DNA from: Bacillus sp. S3 | GTDB taxonomy: Bacteria; Bacillota; Bacilli; Bacillales; Cytobacillaceae | Direction: 5' to 3' | DNA: 64,000 bases | Assembly: GCF_005154805.1 (NCBI RefSeq) | Contig: NZ_CP039727.1 | Span: forward strand, 3,531,501-3,595,500 | In this document: positions 12,177 to 21,777 of the stretch, piece by piece | How positions within the stretch are numbered: position 1 is the stretch's first letter | Layout: every line of letters starts with the position of its first letter | Program-made: the position numbers and the translations under genes | Notes under the pieces: generated by a model | Told to the model about the DNA's origin: nothing | The model's database searches: none | Seen by the model: the letters and a program-made list of their open reading frames with translations, nothing else

Positions 12177-12181
12177 GCATC

Positions 12182-13150
12182 TTATTGCTGATTTGCTTTT
12201 TTTTCATAGGCTGCGATAATTCTGCCGACAAGCGGATGACGGACAACATCACTTTGTTCGAGAAAGATAAACGAAATTCCATTTACATTTTGCAAAATTT
12301 CCTCGGCGGCAATAAGACCAGATTTTGCACCCTTCGGCAAATCAATTTGTGTTCGATCTCCTGTGATGACCATTTTTGAGCCAAAGCCAAGTCTTGTCAA
12401 AAACATTTTCATTTGTTTATCGGTTGTGTTTTGTGCTTCATCCAAAATAACAAATGCATCGTCTAATGTACGGCCTCTCATGTATGCAAGAGGAGCAATT
12501 TCTATTGTACCCCGTTCGATTAATCTTTGGGTATGCTCCGCTCCTAGAACGTCATTTAGTGCATCATACAGGGGTCTTAAATATGGATCAACTTTTTCTT
12601 TTAAGTCTCCCGGAAGAAAGCCGAGACTCTCGCCTGCTTCAACAGCCGGCCTGGTTAATATTATTTTATTGACCTGTCCGCTTTTCAAGGCATTTACGGC
12701 CATGACAACAGCGAGATAGGTTTTACCTGTTCCGGCTGGGCCAATCCCAAAAACAAGGTCATTTTTCTTAATGGCCATCACATATTGCCTTTGCCCCAGC
12801 GTTTTTATTCGAATTGTTTTCCCTTTAGCATTTCTGCCGATCTCTTCATCATACAAATTCACAAAATAATCAAGCGTTCCTTTTTGAGCCATTTGAATGG
12901 CATAGAGGACATCTCTTTGGCTGATATTAATTCCCTTTCGAATCACATATAGTAATCGGTCTAATATTTGTCCAGCTATCACGACGTTGTTTTCATCGCC
13001 TGACAAACTGACAGATTCACCCCTTGTGATAATGGAAACACCAAGCTCTTGCTCGATCATTTTTAAATTTTGATCTGAATTCCCCAGCAGGTTAATGGCC
13101 TCTGTGGGATTTTCAAGCTGTACATTGATCGTTGTTAATTTTTCTGTCAT
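12182..13150 (-). CDS. phoH: PhoH-like ATPase
   Basis: Cytosolic P-loop ATPase of the PhoH family, associated with RNA metabolism. The 322 residues include an N-terminal KH-like portion, Walker A GPAGTGKTYLAV near 137-148, Walker B FVILDEAQN near 232-240 and GDRTQIDLP. The start overlaps the yqfD stop by four bases and a terminator follows, so it is the last gene of the yqfD operon. Confidence 0.95.
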   Translation of the reverse strand: MTEKLTTINVQLENPTEAINLLGNSDQNLKMIEQELGVSIITRGESVSLSGDENNVVIAGQILDRLLYVIRKGINISQRDVLYAIQMAQKGTLDYFVNLYDEEIGRNAKGKTIRIKTLGQRQYVMAIKKNDLVFGIGPAGTGKTYLAVVMAVNALKSGQVNKIILTRPAVEAGESLGFLPGDLKEKVDPYLRPLYDALNDVLGAEHTQRLIERGTIEIAPLAYMRGRTLDDAFVILDEAQNTTDKQMKMFLTRLGFGSKMVITGDRTQIDLPKGAKSGLIAAEEILQNVNGISFIFLEQSDVVRHPLVGRIIAAYEKKANQQ

Positions 13151-14340
13151 TCAAGAGTCTCCTTGGATATCGGTTGTCCGACTGCAATGTTTTCAATTAT
13201 TTTAAAATGAATAGCTAATATTACCTTACCATTTTTATACTCTTTGTGTAAAATCTTTTCATCTTTTATGATAGCATCTTCACCTAGCTTGCTTTTTATT
13301 TCTTTTTTCGCCAGCTCAAGCGCATATTGTTCAGCCTCCTGCTTGGAATACGTGCGCAAATATTCTTCCCGTTCACGAATCGTTTTATTGACATAGGAAA
13401 GTGGCAGCTCCCAGTTCAGAAAATGAAGTTTATGAACTGTCTTTTCAGTTTCATATTTCTTATATTCAGGTTTCCCAAAACCCCATATTGGTATTTCAAG
13501 ATTCCCCATCAATAATGCATGCTTTTGTTTTTCCTTACCAGTATATACATTAAAGTTTGTTTCCAAAGGGAGTTGGACGTCACTCTTATACCAGGTTTCA
13601 CCCCAAACTTCGCCGGTTGCTGCTGTCAATTCGGGATTCTCGTCATTACCAAATAATCCGGATACGAGTAATTGCCCTTTTTCTACATGGTCATGAATAT
13701 CAACAACTTTTTGGCCAGTTTCAACAAACATCTGAACAATGATGGCTTTCTTTTTCGCAATAAGATTCTGCGGTGATAATTGCTCCGGTTTTTTCGGCTC
13801 ATTCTTTTCGACAACCTGCAGGTGATAGGTTGTCCCCTTTAATTCCACACCTACCCATGTTAGTGCGCCAATACGATCAGTTAACTGTCTTTGTATTCCT
13901 TCCACGTTATCAACCAAAAACTGAACCTTGCCGATTTTAACACCCATCTTGTCCAATTCTTTGCGGATTTGGTACTCAGTTGCCGGTTTTGCTCCTTTTA
14001 TTTCAATTCCCCAAATCACATTCGATAAGAAAAAGATAATGAATAAAAAGGCGGCTGCTCCTAACATAAAGCCGCTATTTTTTAAAAGTCTTCTAAACAA
14101 AAACGGCGCTCCGCTTCGTCCTAAAAAGGAAAGCTTACAATCCGCTTTCCGCGCAAAATGTCTAATTTTCAGGGCATCCTGGACCCTCATTTTGAAAGTA
14201 ATTGTTTCCGTCCCATGCCGTTTAACCTGCCAAACATGCAGTCCATTTCTTGTTAAAACATTTATAAAGCGCTCAAGCCCCTTTCCAGATACTTTTACGG
14301 TAACCCTGCCATAAAAAAATTCGATCCATTGGTTCTTCAT
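13147..14340 (-). CDS. yqfD: sporulation protein YqfD
   Basis: Member of the YqfD sporulation family, expressed in the mother cell under sigma-E in B. subtilis and needed for efficient sporulation. The 397-residue protein has a cytosolic N-terminal part, one strong membrane span at about 91-111 and a large extracytoplasmic C-terminal domain. It overlaps yqfC by four bases and phoH by four, with a GGGAGG ribosome site. Molecular function unknown. Confidence 0.93.
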   Translation of the reverse strand: MKNQWIEFFYGRVTVKVSGKGLERFINVLTRNGLHVWQVKRHGTETITFKMRVQDALKIRHFARKADCKLSFLGRSGAPFLFRRLLKNSGFMLGAAAFLFIIFFLSNVIWGIEIKGAKPATEYQIRKELDKMGVKIGKVQFLVDNVEGIQRQLTDRIGALTWVGVELKGTTYHLQVVEKNEPKKPEQLSPQNLIAKKKAIIVQMFVETGQKVVDIHDHVEKGQLLVSGLFGNDENPELTAATGEVWGETWYKSDVQLPLETNFNVYTGKEKQKHALLMGNLEIPIWGFGKPEYKKYETEKTVHKLHFLNWELPLSYVNKTIREREEYLRTYSKQEAEQYALELAKKEIKSKLGEDAIIKDEKILHKEYKNGKVILAIHFKIIENIAVGQPISKETLE

Positions 14341-14639
14341 TTTGTTCCTCCCGGATTATCAGTTATATAAATAACCTGATCAATTTTTCCTTCCAGTAAA
14401 ATTTCTTCAGGTAGTATCGTTTTAATCACAAATGACTTACCTGTAATTAACAATTGACCTTGCTTTAGCAGCAAACGGAGTTCTTTATCAGTAAACGCCA
14501 GCAGGCCGCGGTGATTCTCTATATAGATATGGATTTGTCCAATCATCGTAATACGGGGCAAATCCATCATGACATCTTGAGGAAGATCCATTTTATTAGC
14601 CATCCAGTTGCGAACTCGTTGGCCCCATTTTTTTGCCAT
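14337..14639 (-). CDS. yqfC: sporulation protein YqfC (YabP family)
   Basis: A 100-residue protein of the YabP/YqfC family, small beta-rich sporulation proteins. The start is the ATG at 14639 (MAKKWGQRVRN); its AAAGGGGG ribosome site is inside the 3' arm of the terminator-like hairpin just upstream, with a run of seven T bases ending directly at the ATG. It overlaps yqfD. In B. subtilis yqfC-yqfD is sigma-E dependent; I could not place a convincing sigma-E promoter here. Confidence 0.92.
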   Translation of the reverse strand: MAKKWGQRVRNWMANKMDLPQDVMMDLPRITMIGQIHIYIENHRGLLAFTDKELRLLLKQGQLLITGKSFVIKTILPEEILLEGKIDQVIYITDNPGGTK

Positions 14640-14688
14640 AAAAAAAGAACCCCCTTTCATCTCATATTTATGAAATGAAAGGGGGTTC
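14640..14688 (-). terminator. terminator-like hairpin containing the yqfC ribosome site
   Basis: Perfect 14-bp inverted repeat GAACCCCCTTTCAT (14647-14660) / ATGAAAGGGGGTTC (14675-14688), loop of 14, then seven T on the minus strand. It looks like an intrinsic terminator for the floA/yqfB transcript, yet AAAGGGGG in its 3' arm is the only ribosome site for yqfC. Confidence 0.8.
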
Positions 14689-14723
14689 TAGCACACCTTT
14701 TTCTTTTGTTTCTTAGGACTAAA

Positions 14724-15188
14724 TCAGCCTTTTCTTGCAAAATAAGGTTTTTTCGACCGCGGTTCGCCAAGAATTTCTCCCCAAATAATTCCATTGATCA
14801 CGGTATTTGAATCCGGCTCTTTAGAAATCATCGGTTCACTTTCAGCCTGTCTTGGCTTGATCGTTTGGTTTTCCAGCTTCTCATTTTGCAGTCGAGCAGC
14901 CGCCATCCCTGTTCGACTGGCTTCTGATTCTTGCCTGACTTGTAAATATTCTTGTTCAATATTTTTCATTTTTTCTTGCGCTAATTCCTTATTTTGTTCT
15001 GTTTTCTTCGGCCTGATTTGTTCTGCTCCCTCATTCGCCAGCTCTTTAAAAAGCGTTCGAATATCCTCCATACCATTTGCTGTAAATGGCTTTTTGAGAG
15101 AGTGCCCTTGAGTTCGTTTTGCTTTACCGAATAGTGTTGAGATAATACCGACAATAATGAAAAATAATACGGTTTCCAAAGCTCCCAC
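14724..15188 (-). CDS. hypothetical single-span membrane protein at the yqfB position
   Basis: A 154-residue protein with an N-terminal membrane span (ETVLFFIIVGIISTLFG, about 4-20) followed by a charged, glutamine- and glutamate-rich region (about 55-110) likely to be helical or disordered. It sits between floA and yqfC, where B. subtilis has yqfB, but I cannot confirm homology. The GTG at 15188 is close to its GGGGG site and the TTG three codons in is an alternative start. Position suggests a link with FloA membrane domains; function unknown. Confidence 0.7.
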   Translation of the reverse strand: MGALETVLFFIIVGIISTLFGKAKRTQGHSLKKPFTANGMEDIRTLFKELANEGAEQIRPKKTEQNKELAQEKMKNIEQEYLQVRQESEASRTGMAAARLQNEKLENQTIKPRQAESEPMISKEPDSNTVINGIIWGEILGEPRSKKPYFARKG

Positions 15189-15214
15189 CCCCTTCTTTTC
15201 TACTAAAGCGGGTT

Positions 15215-16210
15215 TTATTTATCGTCTTTCTTCTCGCCTGTCATTTTCCCAATGGAACCTCTCATTTCCGTATCGGCAGAAATGTTTTTATAATTCATAT
15301 AATCCATCACACCAATATTTCCGGATTTAAGTGCTTCCGCCATCGCAAGTGGAACTTCTGCCTCTGCTTCAACAACTTTAGCTCTCATTTCCACTACTTT
15401 CGCCTTCATTTCTTGTTCGGAGGCGACAGCCATTGCCCGCCGCTCTTCGGCCTTCGCCTGAGCAATTTTCTTATCAGCTTCCGCCTGCTCTGTTTGTAAT
15501 TCTGCGCCAATGTTTTTACCGATATCCACATCCGCAATATCAATCGACAGGATTTCAAAAGCGGTCCCGGCATCAAGCCCTTTCGCCAAAACCGTTTGCG
15601 AAATCAAATCAGGATTTTCAAGGACCTTACTGTGACTATCTGATGAACCGATTGTGGAGACAACTCCCTCACCCACACGGGCAACCACTGTTTCCTCCCC
15701 TGCACCGCCGACAAGTCTCTCGATATTTGCCCGAACGGTGATTCTTGCCTTAGCTTTTACTTCAATACCGTTCATTGCAACACCAGCGATAAATGGGGTT
15801 TCAATTACCTTTGGATTAACGCTCATCTGCACCGCTTCTAAAACATCTCGTCCTGCGAGGTCAATTGCAGCACATCGTTCAAATGATAGTTCAATATTTG
15901 CTCGATGGGCAGCAATAAGGGCATTAACGACCCGATCCACATTCCCTCCGGCAAGATAATGGCTTTCCAGCTGATTAGTCGTCACGTTTAAACCAGCCTT
16001 ATGGGCTTTAATAAGCGGATTTACCACCCTGCTCGGTGTTACCCTTCTCAGTCTCATCCCAACTAACGTGAAAATACTAATGCGGACTCCTGCAGCTAGT
16101 GCCGATATCCAAAGCATGACCGGTACAAACGATAATAGAATTCCTAAAAAGATTAAGGCAACAATTACAATTGCAATAATAAAAATTGTTCCTCCGGATA
16201 TAACGTCCAT
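15215..16210 (-). CDS. floA: flotillin-like protein FloA
   Basis: Scaffold of membrane microdomains. The 331 residues show an N-terminal hydrophobic hairpin (about 5-50), the SPFH-like core and an alanine/glutamate-rich helical C-terminal part ([20 protein letters not shown] near 240-260). It follows the short NfeD gene by about 20 bases, the pairing normally seen for flotillins. GGGGAGG precedes the ATG. Confidence 0.96.
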   Translation of the reverse strand: MDVISGGTIFIIAIVIVALIFLGILLSFVPVMLWISALAAGVRISIFTLVGMRLRRVTPSRVVNPLIKAHKAGLNVTTNQLESHYLAGGNVDRVVNALIAAHRANIELSFERCAAIDLAGRDVLEAVQMSVNPKVIETPFIAGVAMNGIEVKAKARITVRANIERLVGGAGEETVVARVGEGVVSTIGSSDSHSKVLENPDLISQTVLAKGLDAGTAFEILSIDIADVDIGKNIGAELQTEQAEADKKIAQAKAEERRAMAVASEQEMKAKVVEMRAKVVEAEAEVPLAMAEALKSGNIGVMDYMNYKNISADTEMRGSIGKMTGEKKDDK

Positions 16211-16231
16211 TATGAAACCTCCCCAACAGAT

Positions 16232-16867
16232 TTAATTGACTTCTCTAACTACAATTCGGGCACCTTCAACTTTTATGACTTTCACTTTTGCGTTTTGCTC
16301 GATAAAGCTTCCCTCACTTACGACATCAATTCGTTCATTCTGAATAATAATTGTTCCTGCCGGCCGTAAAACGGTTAAAGCTGTCCCAACCTTTCCCAAA
16401 AGATCTGTACGGTTAATATTTGATACATAGCCATCCTCTTTCCTAGCGGATTCCGACAATACCATTTTATTAAAAAGGACAAGCTTTTTACCGAACATCT
16501 TAACCATCATAAAGAAAACAACAATAGAAATCAAAATGGCGATAAAAATAGAAACCCCTATTTGAAGGGCATCTTCACCAGCTAAAAAAAGGCTTAAAAT
16601 TAAGGCAGCAACACCAAGTGTACCAGCAACCGCTCCCGGCAGGAAGAACTCTAAGAAGATAAGAATAATGCCTCCTACAAATAAAAATAATGTTCCGTAT
16701 CCAGCAAGTCCGGCTTGAAAATGCCCGTAAAAGAACAAAATGAGCGCTAATACACCAATAAATCCCGCTATCCCAAACTTTGTTGAAAAAAGCTCCAGCA
16801 CAATTCCAACTCCCGCTATTGTCAGGAGAACGGTTACAACAATCGGATCAGTAAGAAACTCAATCAT
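16232..16867 (-). CDS. yqeZ: NfeD family membrane protein, short form
   Basis: Partner protein of FloA. The 211 residues comprise four or five hydrophobic segments (between about 8 and 125) and a C-terminal OB-fold NfeD domain (LLGKVGTALTVLRPAGTIII near 153-172). B. subtilis YqeZ is about twice as long and has an N-terminal ClpP-like serine protease domain; this protein starts at the membrane part with a good AAAGGGGGG site, so it is the protease-less version rather than an obvious truncation. Confidence 0.9.
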   Translation of the reverse strand: MIEFLTDPIVVTVLLTIAGVGIVLELFSTKFGIAGFIGVLALILFFYGHFQAGLAGYGTLFLFVGGIILIFLEFFLPGAVAGTLGVAALILSLFLAGEDALQIGVSIFIAILISIVVFFMMVKMFGKKLVLFNKMVLSESARKEDGYVSNINRTDLLGKVGTALTVLRPAGTIIIQNERIDVVSEGSFIEQNAKVKVIKVEGARIVVREVN

Positions 16868-16949
16868 TCGAGACCCCCCTTTCTTTCTCTACAACTGACT
16901 ATATGTAATACGTACAAAGGAGTAAAAAGTTTCAAATTGCTGCCGATAA

Positions 16950-16987
16950 CTTTAAAAGACCGCAAGCAATTGGAGCCTGCGGTCTTT
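16950..16987 (-). terminator. intrinsic terminator after yqeY
   Basis: Stem AAAGACCGCA / TGCGGTCTTT (16955-16987) followed by TTTT on the minus strand, just after yqeY. Confidence 0.8.
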
Positions 16988-16998
16988 ATGTCAGAATA

Positions 16999-17445
16999 CT
17001 ATGAAAGGTGTTGTTGTACAAATTTATTTACGAGTGAACCATCTGCTTTGCCTTTTACTTTAGGCATAATGGCAGCCATCACTTTTCCCATTTCCGCTTT
17101 TGATTTTGCACCGACTTCAGTGATCGTTTCTTTAACGATTTCTGACAGTTCTTCTTCAGAAAGCTGTTTCGGTAAATACAGCTCGACTATCGAGAGCTCG
17201 GTATGCAATTTATCAACTAAGTCTTGACGACCAGCCTTATCAAATTCATGGAGGGAGTCTTTGCGTTGCTTTACTTCGCGAGAAAGGATTGTTAACTCCG
17301 CATCCTCGGAAAGCTCTTTTGTTCCGAGCTTAATCGCTTCATTCTGCAATGAAGCTTTGACCATCCGAATAACTGAGAGTTTGTCTTTTTCCTTGTTTTT
17401 CATCGCTTGTTTCATATCATTATTCAAACGCTCGAGAAGACTCAT
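16999..17445 (-). CDS. yqeY: GatB/YqeY domain protein
   Basis: A 148-residue helical protein of the YqeY family, related to the C-terminal domain of the GatB amidotransferase subunit. It opens [22 protein letters not shown] and ends with the helical [17 protein letters not shown]. Cytosolic; a role in tRNA-dependent amidation is suggested only by domain homology. It follows rpsU by 15 bases, as in most Bacillus genomes, and ends at a terminator. Confidence 0.95.
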   Translation of the reverse strand: MSLLERLNNDMKQAMKNKEKDKLSVIRMVKASLQNEAIKLGTKELSEDAELTILSREVKQRKDSLHEFDKAGRQDLVDKLHTELSIVELYLPKQLSEEELSEIVKETITEVGAKSKAEMGKVMAAIMPKVKGKADGSLVNKFVQQHLS

Positions 17446-17460
17446 GTATTACACCCTCTC

Positions 17461-17634
17461 TTAAAACTTACGTTTTCTTGCTGCTTCAGACTTTTTCTTA
17501 CGTTTTACACTTGGCTTTTCATAAAATTCGCGCTTTCTTGCCTCTTGCAAAGTACCAGTTTTTGATACTGTACGTTTGAAGCGACGAAGAGCATCTTCAA
17601 GCGATTCGTTTTTACGAACGACGGTTTTAGACAT
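17461..17634 (-). CDS. rpsU: 30S ribosomal protein S21
   Basis: A small, very basic protein of the 30S platform. The 57 residues start [20 protein letters not shown] and end in a lysine/arginine-rich tail. A longer frame to 17691 is discarded because GGAGGGAGGG directly precedes the ATG at 17634. It is the first gene of rpsU-yqeY, with its own sigma-A promoter. Confidence 0.98.
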   Translation of the reverse strand: MSKTVVRKNESLEDALRRFKRTVSKTGTLQEARKREFYEKPSVKRKKKSEAARKRKF

Positions 17635-17690
17635 TCTCTTTCCCTCCCTCCGAAACACAACACACTTACATTCAATCCATGTACCATGCA

Positions 17691-17719
17691 ATTATAATAT
17701 AACCTTGATACAAGGTCAA
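17691..17719 (-). promoter_or_regulatory. sigma-A promoter of rpsU-yqeY
   Basis: Minus strand TTGACC (17719-17714), 17-base spacer, TATAAT (17696-17691), about 57 bases before the rpsU start. Confidence 0.82.
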
Positions 17720-17828
17720 CTGAAATTCGCAACGGAGTTTCACTCATCTTAAAAAAATTACTGCCTGTCTTAAAAAGTGGCATGTACCGCTGCTTTTAGC
17801 CATAGAATGAAGCGAGGAGGCCTAGAAC

Positions 17829-18770
17829 ATGCTGTACATACTATTATTTGTTCTTTGCATTTTATTATTTATATTTGGAATGACCATAATCAGGTTTGGC
17901 TTATTTAATTTATCTGCAAATAAATTAAAGACATGGTTGATAAAATTAACAAGCACACCTTTAAAAGGAATGGTAACGGGGACGTTTATTACTGCCCTGC
18001 TGCAAAGCAGTTCTGCTGTTATGGTGATTACAATAGGATTAATTTCAGCCAGAATAATGACTTTTCCTCAATCCATTGGAATTATTCTTGGCACAAATAT
18101 CGGCACAACTTTTAAAACTGAACTTATTACGTTTGATTTAGATGCCATTCTTGTTCCTCTTGCTGTTAGTGGAGCATTACTCATTTTATTTAAAAATAAA
18201 AAAATGAGAAGTATCGGTATGCTTTTATTCGGAATTGCCTCCGTTTTTACGGCAATGAAGGGTTTTGAATTATTAGCACAACCTTTAACAACAATGGACT
18301 TTATTAATAAATTTATTTTATCAATTAATGACAATCTTATGTTAAGTCTTTTGGCTGGTGCTGTTATTACAGCCATTATCCAATCCAGTACGGCGATGAC
18401 GGGTATAGCAATGGGATTTTTAACGGCCGGCCTGCTGCAGCTTGATGCCGGGATCGCAATTGTCCTTGGTGCGAATATTGGTACATGCATTACCGCTGTT
18501 ATTGCCTCAATTGGGGGTGGAAAGGAATCGAAATTAGCCGCATTTGCACATGTTTGGCTCAATGTGTTTGGCGTTTTGCTGTTTATCCCGATAATTCCAC
18601 TGCTAACGGAGAACGCTCCGTTACTTGCCAGTAAAAAAGATGTCCAATTAGCTCATATTAGTGTGATTTTTAATGTGGCAACCTCATTGCTCGTCTTACC
18701 GTTCGCCACACGTTTTGGAGAGATGATATTATTTTTTCACGATCGGCGGCCTAAGCGGCCTGTATCGTGA
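17829..18770 (+). CDS. yqeW: Na/Pi-cotransporter family protein (YqeW-like)
   Basis: Membrane protein of the Na+/phosphate cotransporter II family. The 313 residues form about eight hydrophobic segments with the two inverted-repeat signatures LLQSSSAVMVITIGL (about 57-71) and IIQSSTAMTGIAMGF (about 185-199) that make the transport core. There is no C-terminal PhoU domain. It is one of few plus-strand genes here, with GAGGAGG before its ATG, and ends in a terminator shared with deoC. Phosphate as substrate is inferred from the family. Confidence 0.92.
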   Translation: MLYILLFVLCILLFIFGMTIIRFGLFNLSANKLKTWLIKLTSTPLKGMVTGTFITALLQSSSAVMVITIGLISARIMTFPQSIGIILGTNIGTTFKTELITFDLDAILVPLAVSGALLILFKNKKMRSIGMLLFGIASVFTAMKGFELLAQPLTTMDFINKFILSINDNLMLSLLAGAVITAIIQSSTAMTGIAMGFLTAGLLQLDAGIAIVLGANIGTCITAVIASIGGGKESKLAAFAHVWLNVFGVLLFIPIIPLLTENAPLLASKKDVQLAHISVIFNVATSLLVLPFATRFGEMILFFHDRRPKRPVS

Positions 18771-18800
18771 AAAAGACGGCGCAGGTCGCCGTCTTTTTTT
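18770..18800. terminator. bidirectional terminator between yqeW and deoC
   Basis: AAAAAGACGGCG-caggt-CGCCGTCTTTTTTT gives T-tracts in both directions, serving convergent yqeW and deoC. A second, larger inverted repeat (TTTTTCACGAT / ATCGTGAAAAA) overlaps the yqeW 3' end. Confidence 0.88.
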
Positions 18801-18804
18801 GTAG

Positions 18805-19479
18805 TTAATAATCCGAAGTAACCTTTAGTCCATTTATTATCGCAACACTTGAGCTTGCACCAATCCGCGTTGCACCGGCCTCAATCATTTTTTCTGCATC
18901 CTCCGTACTGCGGACACCGCCTGACGCCTTAACACCTATAGAAGGTCCCACAGTTTGTCTCATGAGAGCAATATCTTCAACTGTTGCGCCCCCTGTTGAA
19001 AAGCCTGTTGAAGTTTTCACAAAATCAGCACCGGCTTTTACAGAAAGCTCACAGGCACGAATTTTTTCTTCCTGCGTTAACAAACTTGTTTCAATAATAA
19101 CCTTCGTCAGCGCCTTGCCCTTAGCTGCATCAACAACAGCACGGATATCCTTTTCAACTAAGTCATCATTTTGATCCTTCAATGCACCAATATTAATAAC
19201 CATATCCACTTCATCGGCACCATTATCAACAGCATTTTTCGTTTCAAATGCTTTAACATCTGAAGTTGTGGCCCCTAGAGGAAAGCCGATGACCGTACAC
19301 ACCTTAACACCGCTGCCTTGCAAAAGCTCTTTGGAAGTACTAACCCAAGTTGGATTCACACATACTGAAAAAAAATTATTTTCCTTAGCCTCTTGGCACA
19401 AGGTTTGAATCTGTTCCCTCGTTGCTTCTGGTTTTAGTAACGTGTGGTCAATCATTGCAGCAACATTAGCAGCAGTCAT
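18805..19479 (-). CDS. deoC: deoxyribose-phosphate aldolase
   Basis: Class I aldolase cleaving 2-deoxyribose 5-phosphate to glyceraldehyde 3-phosphate and acetaldehyde. The 224-residue TIM barrel shows the Schiff-base lysine in FVKTSTGF near 152-159, a second active-site lysine in GVKASGGVR near 181-189, and [11 protein letters not shown] at the start. Single gene between a shared terminator and mtaB; not next to a nucleoside operon here. Confidence 0.97.
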   Translation of the reverse strand: MTAANVAAMIDHTLLKPEATREQIQTLCQEAKENNFFSVCVNPTWVSTSKELLQGSGVKVCTVIGFPLGATTSDVKAFETKNAVDNGADEVDMVINIGALKDQNDDLVEKDIRAVVDAAKGKALTKVIIETSLLTQEEKIRACELSVKAGADFVKTSTGFSTGGATVEDIALMRQTVGPSIGVKASGGVRSTEDAEKMIEAGATRIGASSSVAIINGLKVTSDY

Positions 19480-19539
19480 TTACATGCTCCTTTCAATTTT
19501 TAATATGGAAAGAAACTTGTTGCTTACAGTAGTTTGCCC

Positions 19540-19570
19540 AAAAAAAAAGAACCTGCGAGAGGTTCTTTTT
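19540..19570 (-). terminator. intrinsic terminator after mtaB
   Basis: AAGAACCT-ctcgc-AGGTTCTT followed by a T-run on the minus strand, immediately after the mtaB stop. Confidence 0.85.
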
Positions 19571-19572
19571 CC

Positions 19573-20946
19573 TTAAATAGCAGCTTCTTCTTTGTTAAAA
19601 ACTTCTTCCTTAACTAACGCAGTATCCTCCACAACTCGGACAAATTGGCCCTCATTGTATGGATAGCCTGCTTTTGTAATTTTCACCTTAACAATCTTAC
19701 CGATCATCGCTTCTGTTGCAGGAAATACTACTTTCAAATAGTTGTCTGTATAACCAATATATTTTCCAGAAGCAGCTTCCTCCTTGTATTCTTCTTCTGG
19801 AATTACTTCTAAAACTTCCCCTTCAAACAGTGAGGCGTATTCCTTTGCTAACTGATCAGATAGGGAAATTAGGCGGTGTACACGTTCATTTTTCACTTCT
19901 TCATCGACTTGGTCTTCCATCCTTGCTGCTGGCGTTCCAGTACGTTTAGAATATGGGAATACATGGAGTTCAGAGAACTTATGATCCTTAATAAAATTAT
20001 AGGTTTCCATAAATTCTTCTTCAGTTTCCCCCGGGAATCCAACAATGACATCAGAAGTAACCGCAAGACCGGGAAGTACTTCTTTCAAGCGTTCGAGTCT
20101 CTCTCCAAAGAATTCCATCGTATATTTACGGCGCATCCTTTTAAGTACCGAATTAGAACCGGATTGAAGCGGAATATGCAAATGACGGACAACAATATTC
20201 GATTGGTTAATAACTTCAATGACTTCATCCGTAATCTGGCTCGCCTCAATCGAGGAAATCCGAAGGCGTTCAAGACCATTAACACCCGCTTCTAAATCAC
20301 GTAGCAGCATGGCAAGATTGTAATCCTTCATATCTTCGCCGTAACCGCCGGTATGAATACCGGTTAAGACGATTTCTTTATAGCCCGCATCGACGAGCTG
20401 CTGTGCTTGACGAATAACTTCTTTCGGGTCGCGAGATCTCATTAAACCGCGAGCCCATGGAATGATACAGAAGGTACAGAAGTTGTTACAACCCTCTTGG
20501 ATTTTTAAAGAAGCACGTGTTCTGTCCGTAAATGCAGGAACATCAAGCTCTTCATAAACGCGGTTTTTCATGATGTTTCCAACACCATTAATCGGCTGGC
20601 GTTCCGCTTTATATTGTTCAATGTAATCAAGCATTTTCACACGATCCTGCGTGCCTACAACAATATCAACACCTGGAATAGCCATAATTTCTGCTGGCGA
20701 TGTCTGTGCATAGCATCCTGTGACACAAATAACCGCATCAGGGTTTTTTCTAACTGCCCGGCGGATAACCTGTCTGCTTTTCTTATCACCAGTATTGGTT
20801 ACCGTACATGTATTGATAATATATACATCGGAAATGGATTCAAAATCAACCCGTTCATAACCTTCTTGTTTAAACAATTGCCAGATGGCTTCTGTTTCAT
20901 AGTGATTTACCTTGCATCCAAGTGTATGAAACGCGACTGTTGCCAT
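19573..20946 (-). CDS. mtaB: tRNA t6A37 methylthiotransferase MtaB
   Basis: Radical-SAM enzyme that converts t6A37 to ms2t6A37 in tRNAs reading ANN codons. The 457 residues contain the N-terminal domain cysteines (GCKVNHYET, NTCTVT, GCYAQ), the radical-SAM triad in CNNFCTFCIIPWARG near 150-164, and a C-terminal TRAM domain. The frame extends to 20958, but GAGGTG fits the ATG at 20946 and homologues begin MATVAFHTLGCKVN. Four-codon-scale proximity to rsmE indicates one operon. Confidence 0.96.
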   Translation of the reverse strand: MATVAFHTLGCKVNHYETEAIWQLFKQEGYERVDFESISDVYIINTCTVTNTGDKKSRQVIRRAVRKNPDAVICVTGCYAQTSPAEIMAIPGVDIVVGTQDRVKMLDYIEQYKAERQPINGVGNIMKNRVYEELDVPAFTDRTRASLKIQEGCNNFCTFCIIPWARGLMRSRDPKEVIRQAQQLVDAGYKEIVLTGIHTGGYGEDMKDYNLAMLLRDLEAGVNGLERLRISSIEASQITDEVIEVINQSNIVVRHLHIPLQSGSNSVLKRMRRKYTMEFFGERLERLKEVLPGLAVTSDVIVGFPGETEEEFMETYNFIKDHKFSELHVFPYSKRTGTPAARMEDQVDEEVKNERVHRLISLSDQLAKEYASLFEGEVLEVIPEEEYKEEAASGKYIGYTDNYLKVVFPATEAMIGKIVKVKITKAGYPYNEGQFVRVVEDTALVKEEVFNKEEAAI

Positions 20947-20954
20947 TTGTAAAC

Positions 20955-21704
20955 TCACCTCAATAGTTCAAAATGATAGGATATGGCCGCAAGTGCATAT
21001 AATGGGGCCGTTTCCGTTCGTAGAATTCGCGGCCCTAAGCCGCATAGACCAAATCCATGATCTCGTAATAGTTGTACCTCTTCATCCGCTAAACCGCCTT
21101 CAGGTCCAAAAACCAAAAGTAGTGAATGTCCTTTTTTCATTTTTTTGAGGACAGATGAAAATACAGATGTCTCACCGTTTCTGCTTTCTTCCTCAAAAGC
21201 GGCTAATTTATAGTCAAAATCCTTACTTTTGGCCAGCATTGCTTTAAAACTCATCGGACTAATAATTTCAGGCATAAACGCACGATGGGATTGTTCTGCC
21301 GCTTCTTTGGCAATCTTTTGCCATCTCTCTATTTTTTTTGCAGCTTTTTTTTCATCCCACTTTACGACTGAACGAGATGCAGCAAATGGAAGAAACTGAT
21401 GTGCACCTAGTTCCGTTCCCTTTTGAATAATCCATTCCAGCTTGTCCCCTTTTGGGAGCCCGCTAGCTATTGTAATTGAAATGGGAAGCTCGGAAACTTC
21501 ATCTTTCCATTGTACAACGTCTGCAACGACACTTTCATCGGTAATTTCTGCAAGCTTGCAAATAGCTTGTTTTCCCTCTGGATCGACACAAATGATTTGA
21601 TCGCCCATTTGCATACGCATCACCTTCACAATATGATGGCGGTCTTCGTTATTAATGAAAAAACGATCATCATTTGCATGTTTGTTCACAAAGTAGCGTT
21701 GCAC
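20955..21704 (-). CDS. rsmE: 16S rRNA m3U1498 methyltransferase RsmE
   Basis: SPOUT-fold methyltransferase acting on 16S rRNA. The 249-residue protein has an N-terminal PUA-like domain and the knotted C-terminal motifs LVFGPEGGLADEE (near 198-210) and LGPRILRTETAPLYAL (near 225-240). GTG start at 21704 with GAGGGTG. It abuts mtaB downstream and is separated from prmA by a terminator. Confidence 0.95.
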   Translation of the reverse strand: MQRYFVNKHANDDRFFINNEDRHHIVKVMRMQMGDQIICVDPEGKQAICKLAEITDESVVADVVQWKDEVSELPISITIASGLPKGDKLEWIIQKGTELGAHQFLPFAASRSVVKWDEKKAAKKIERWQKIAKEAAEQSHRAFMPEIISPMSFKAMLAKSKDFDYKLAAFEEESRNGETSVFSSVLKKMKKGHSLLLVFGPEGGLADEEVQLLRDHGFGLCGLGPRILRTETAPLYALAAISYHFELLR

Positions 21705-21777
21705 ACTTTTGCACCCTCTCTAAAACATTTTACTCTTTATTTTACAAAAGATAAGGCAATAATGAAAGATGTGAAAA

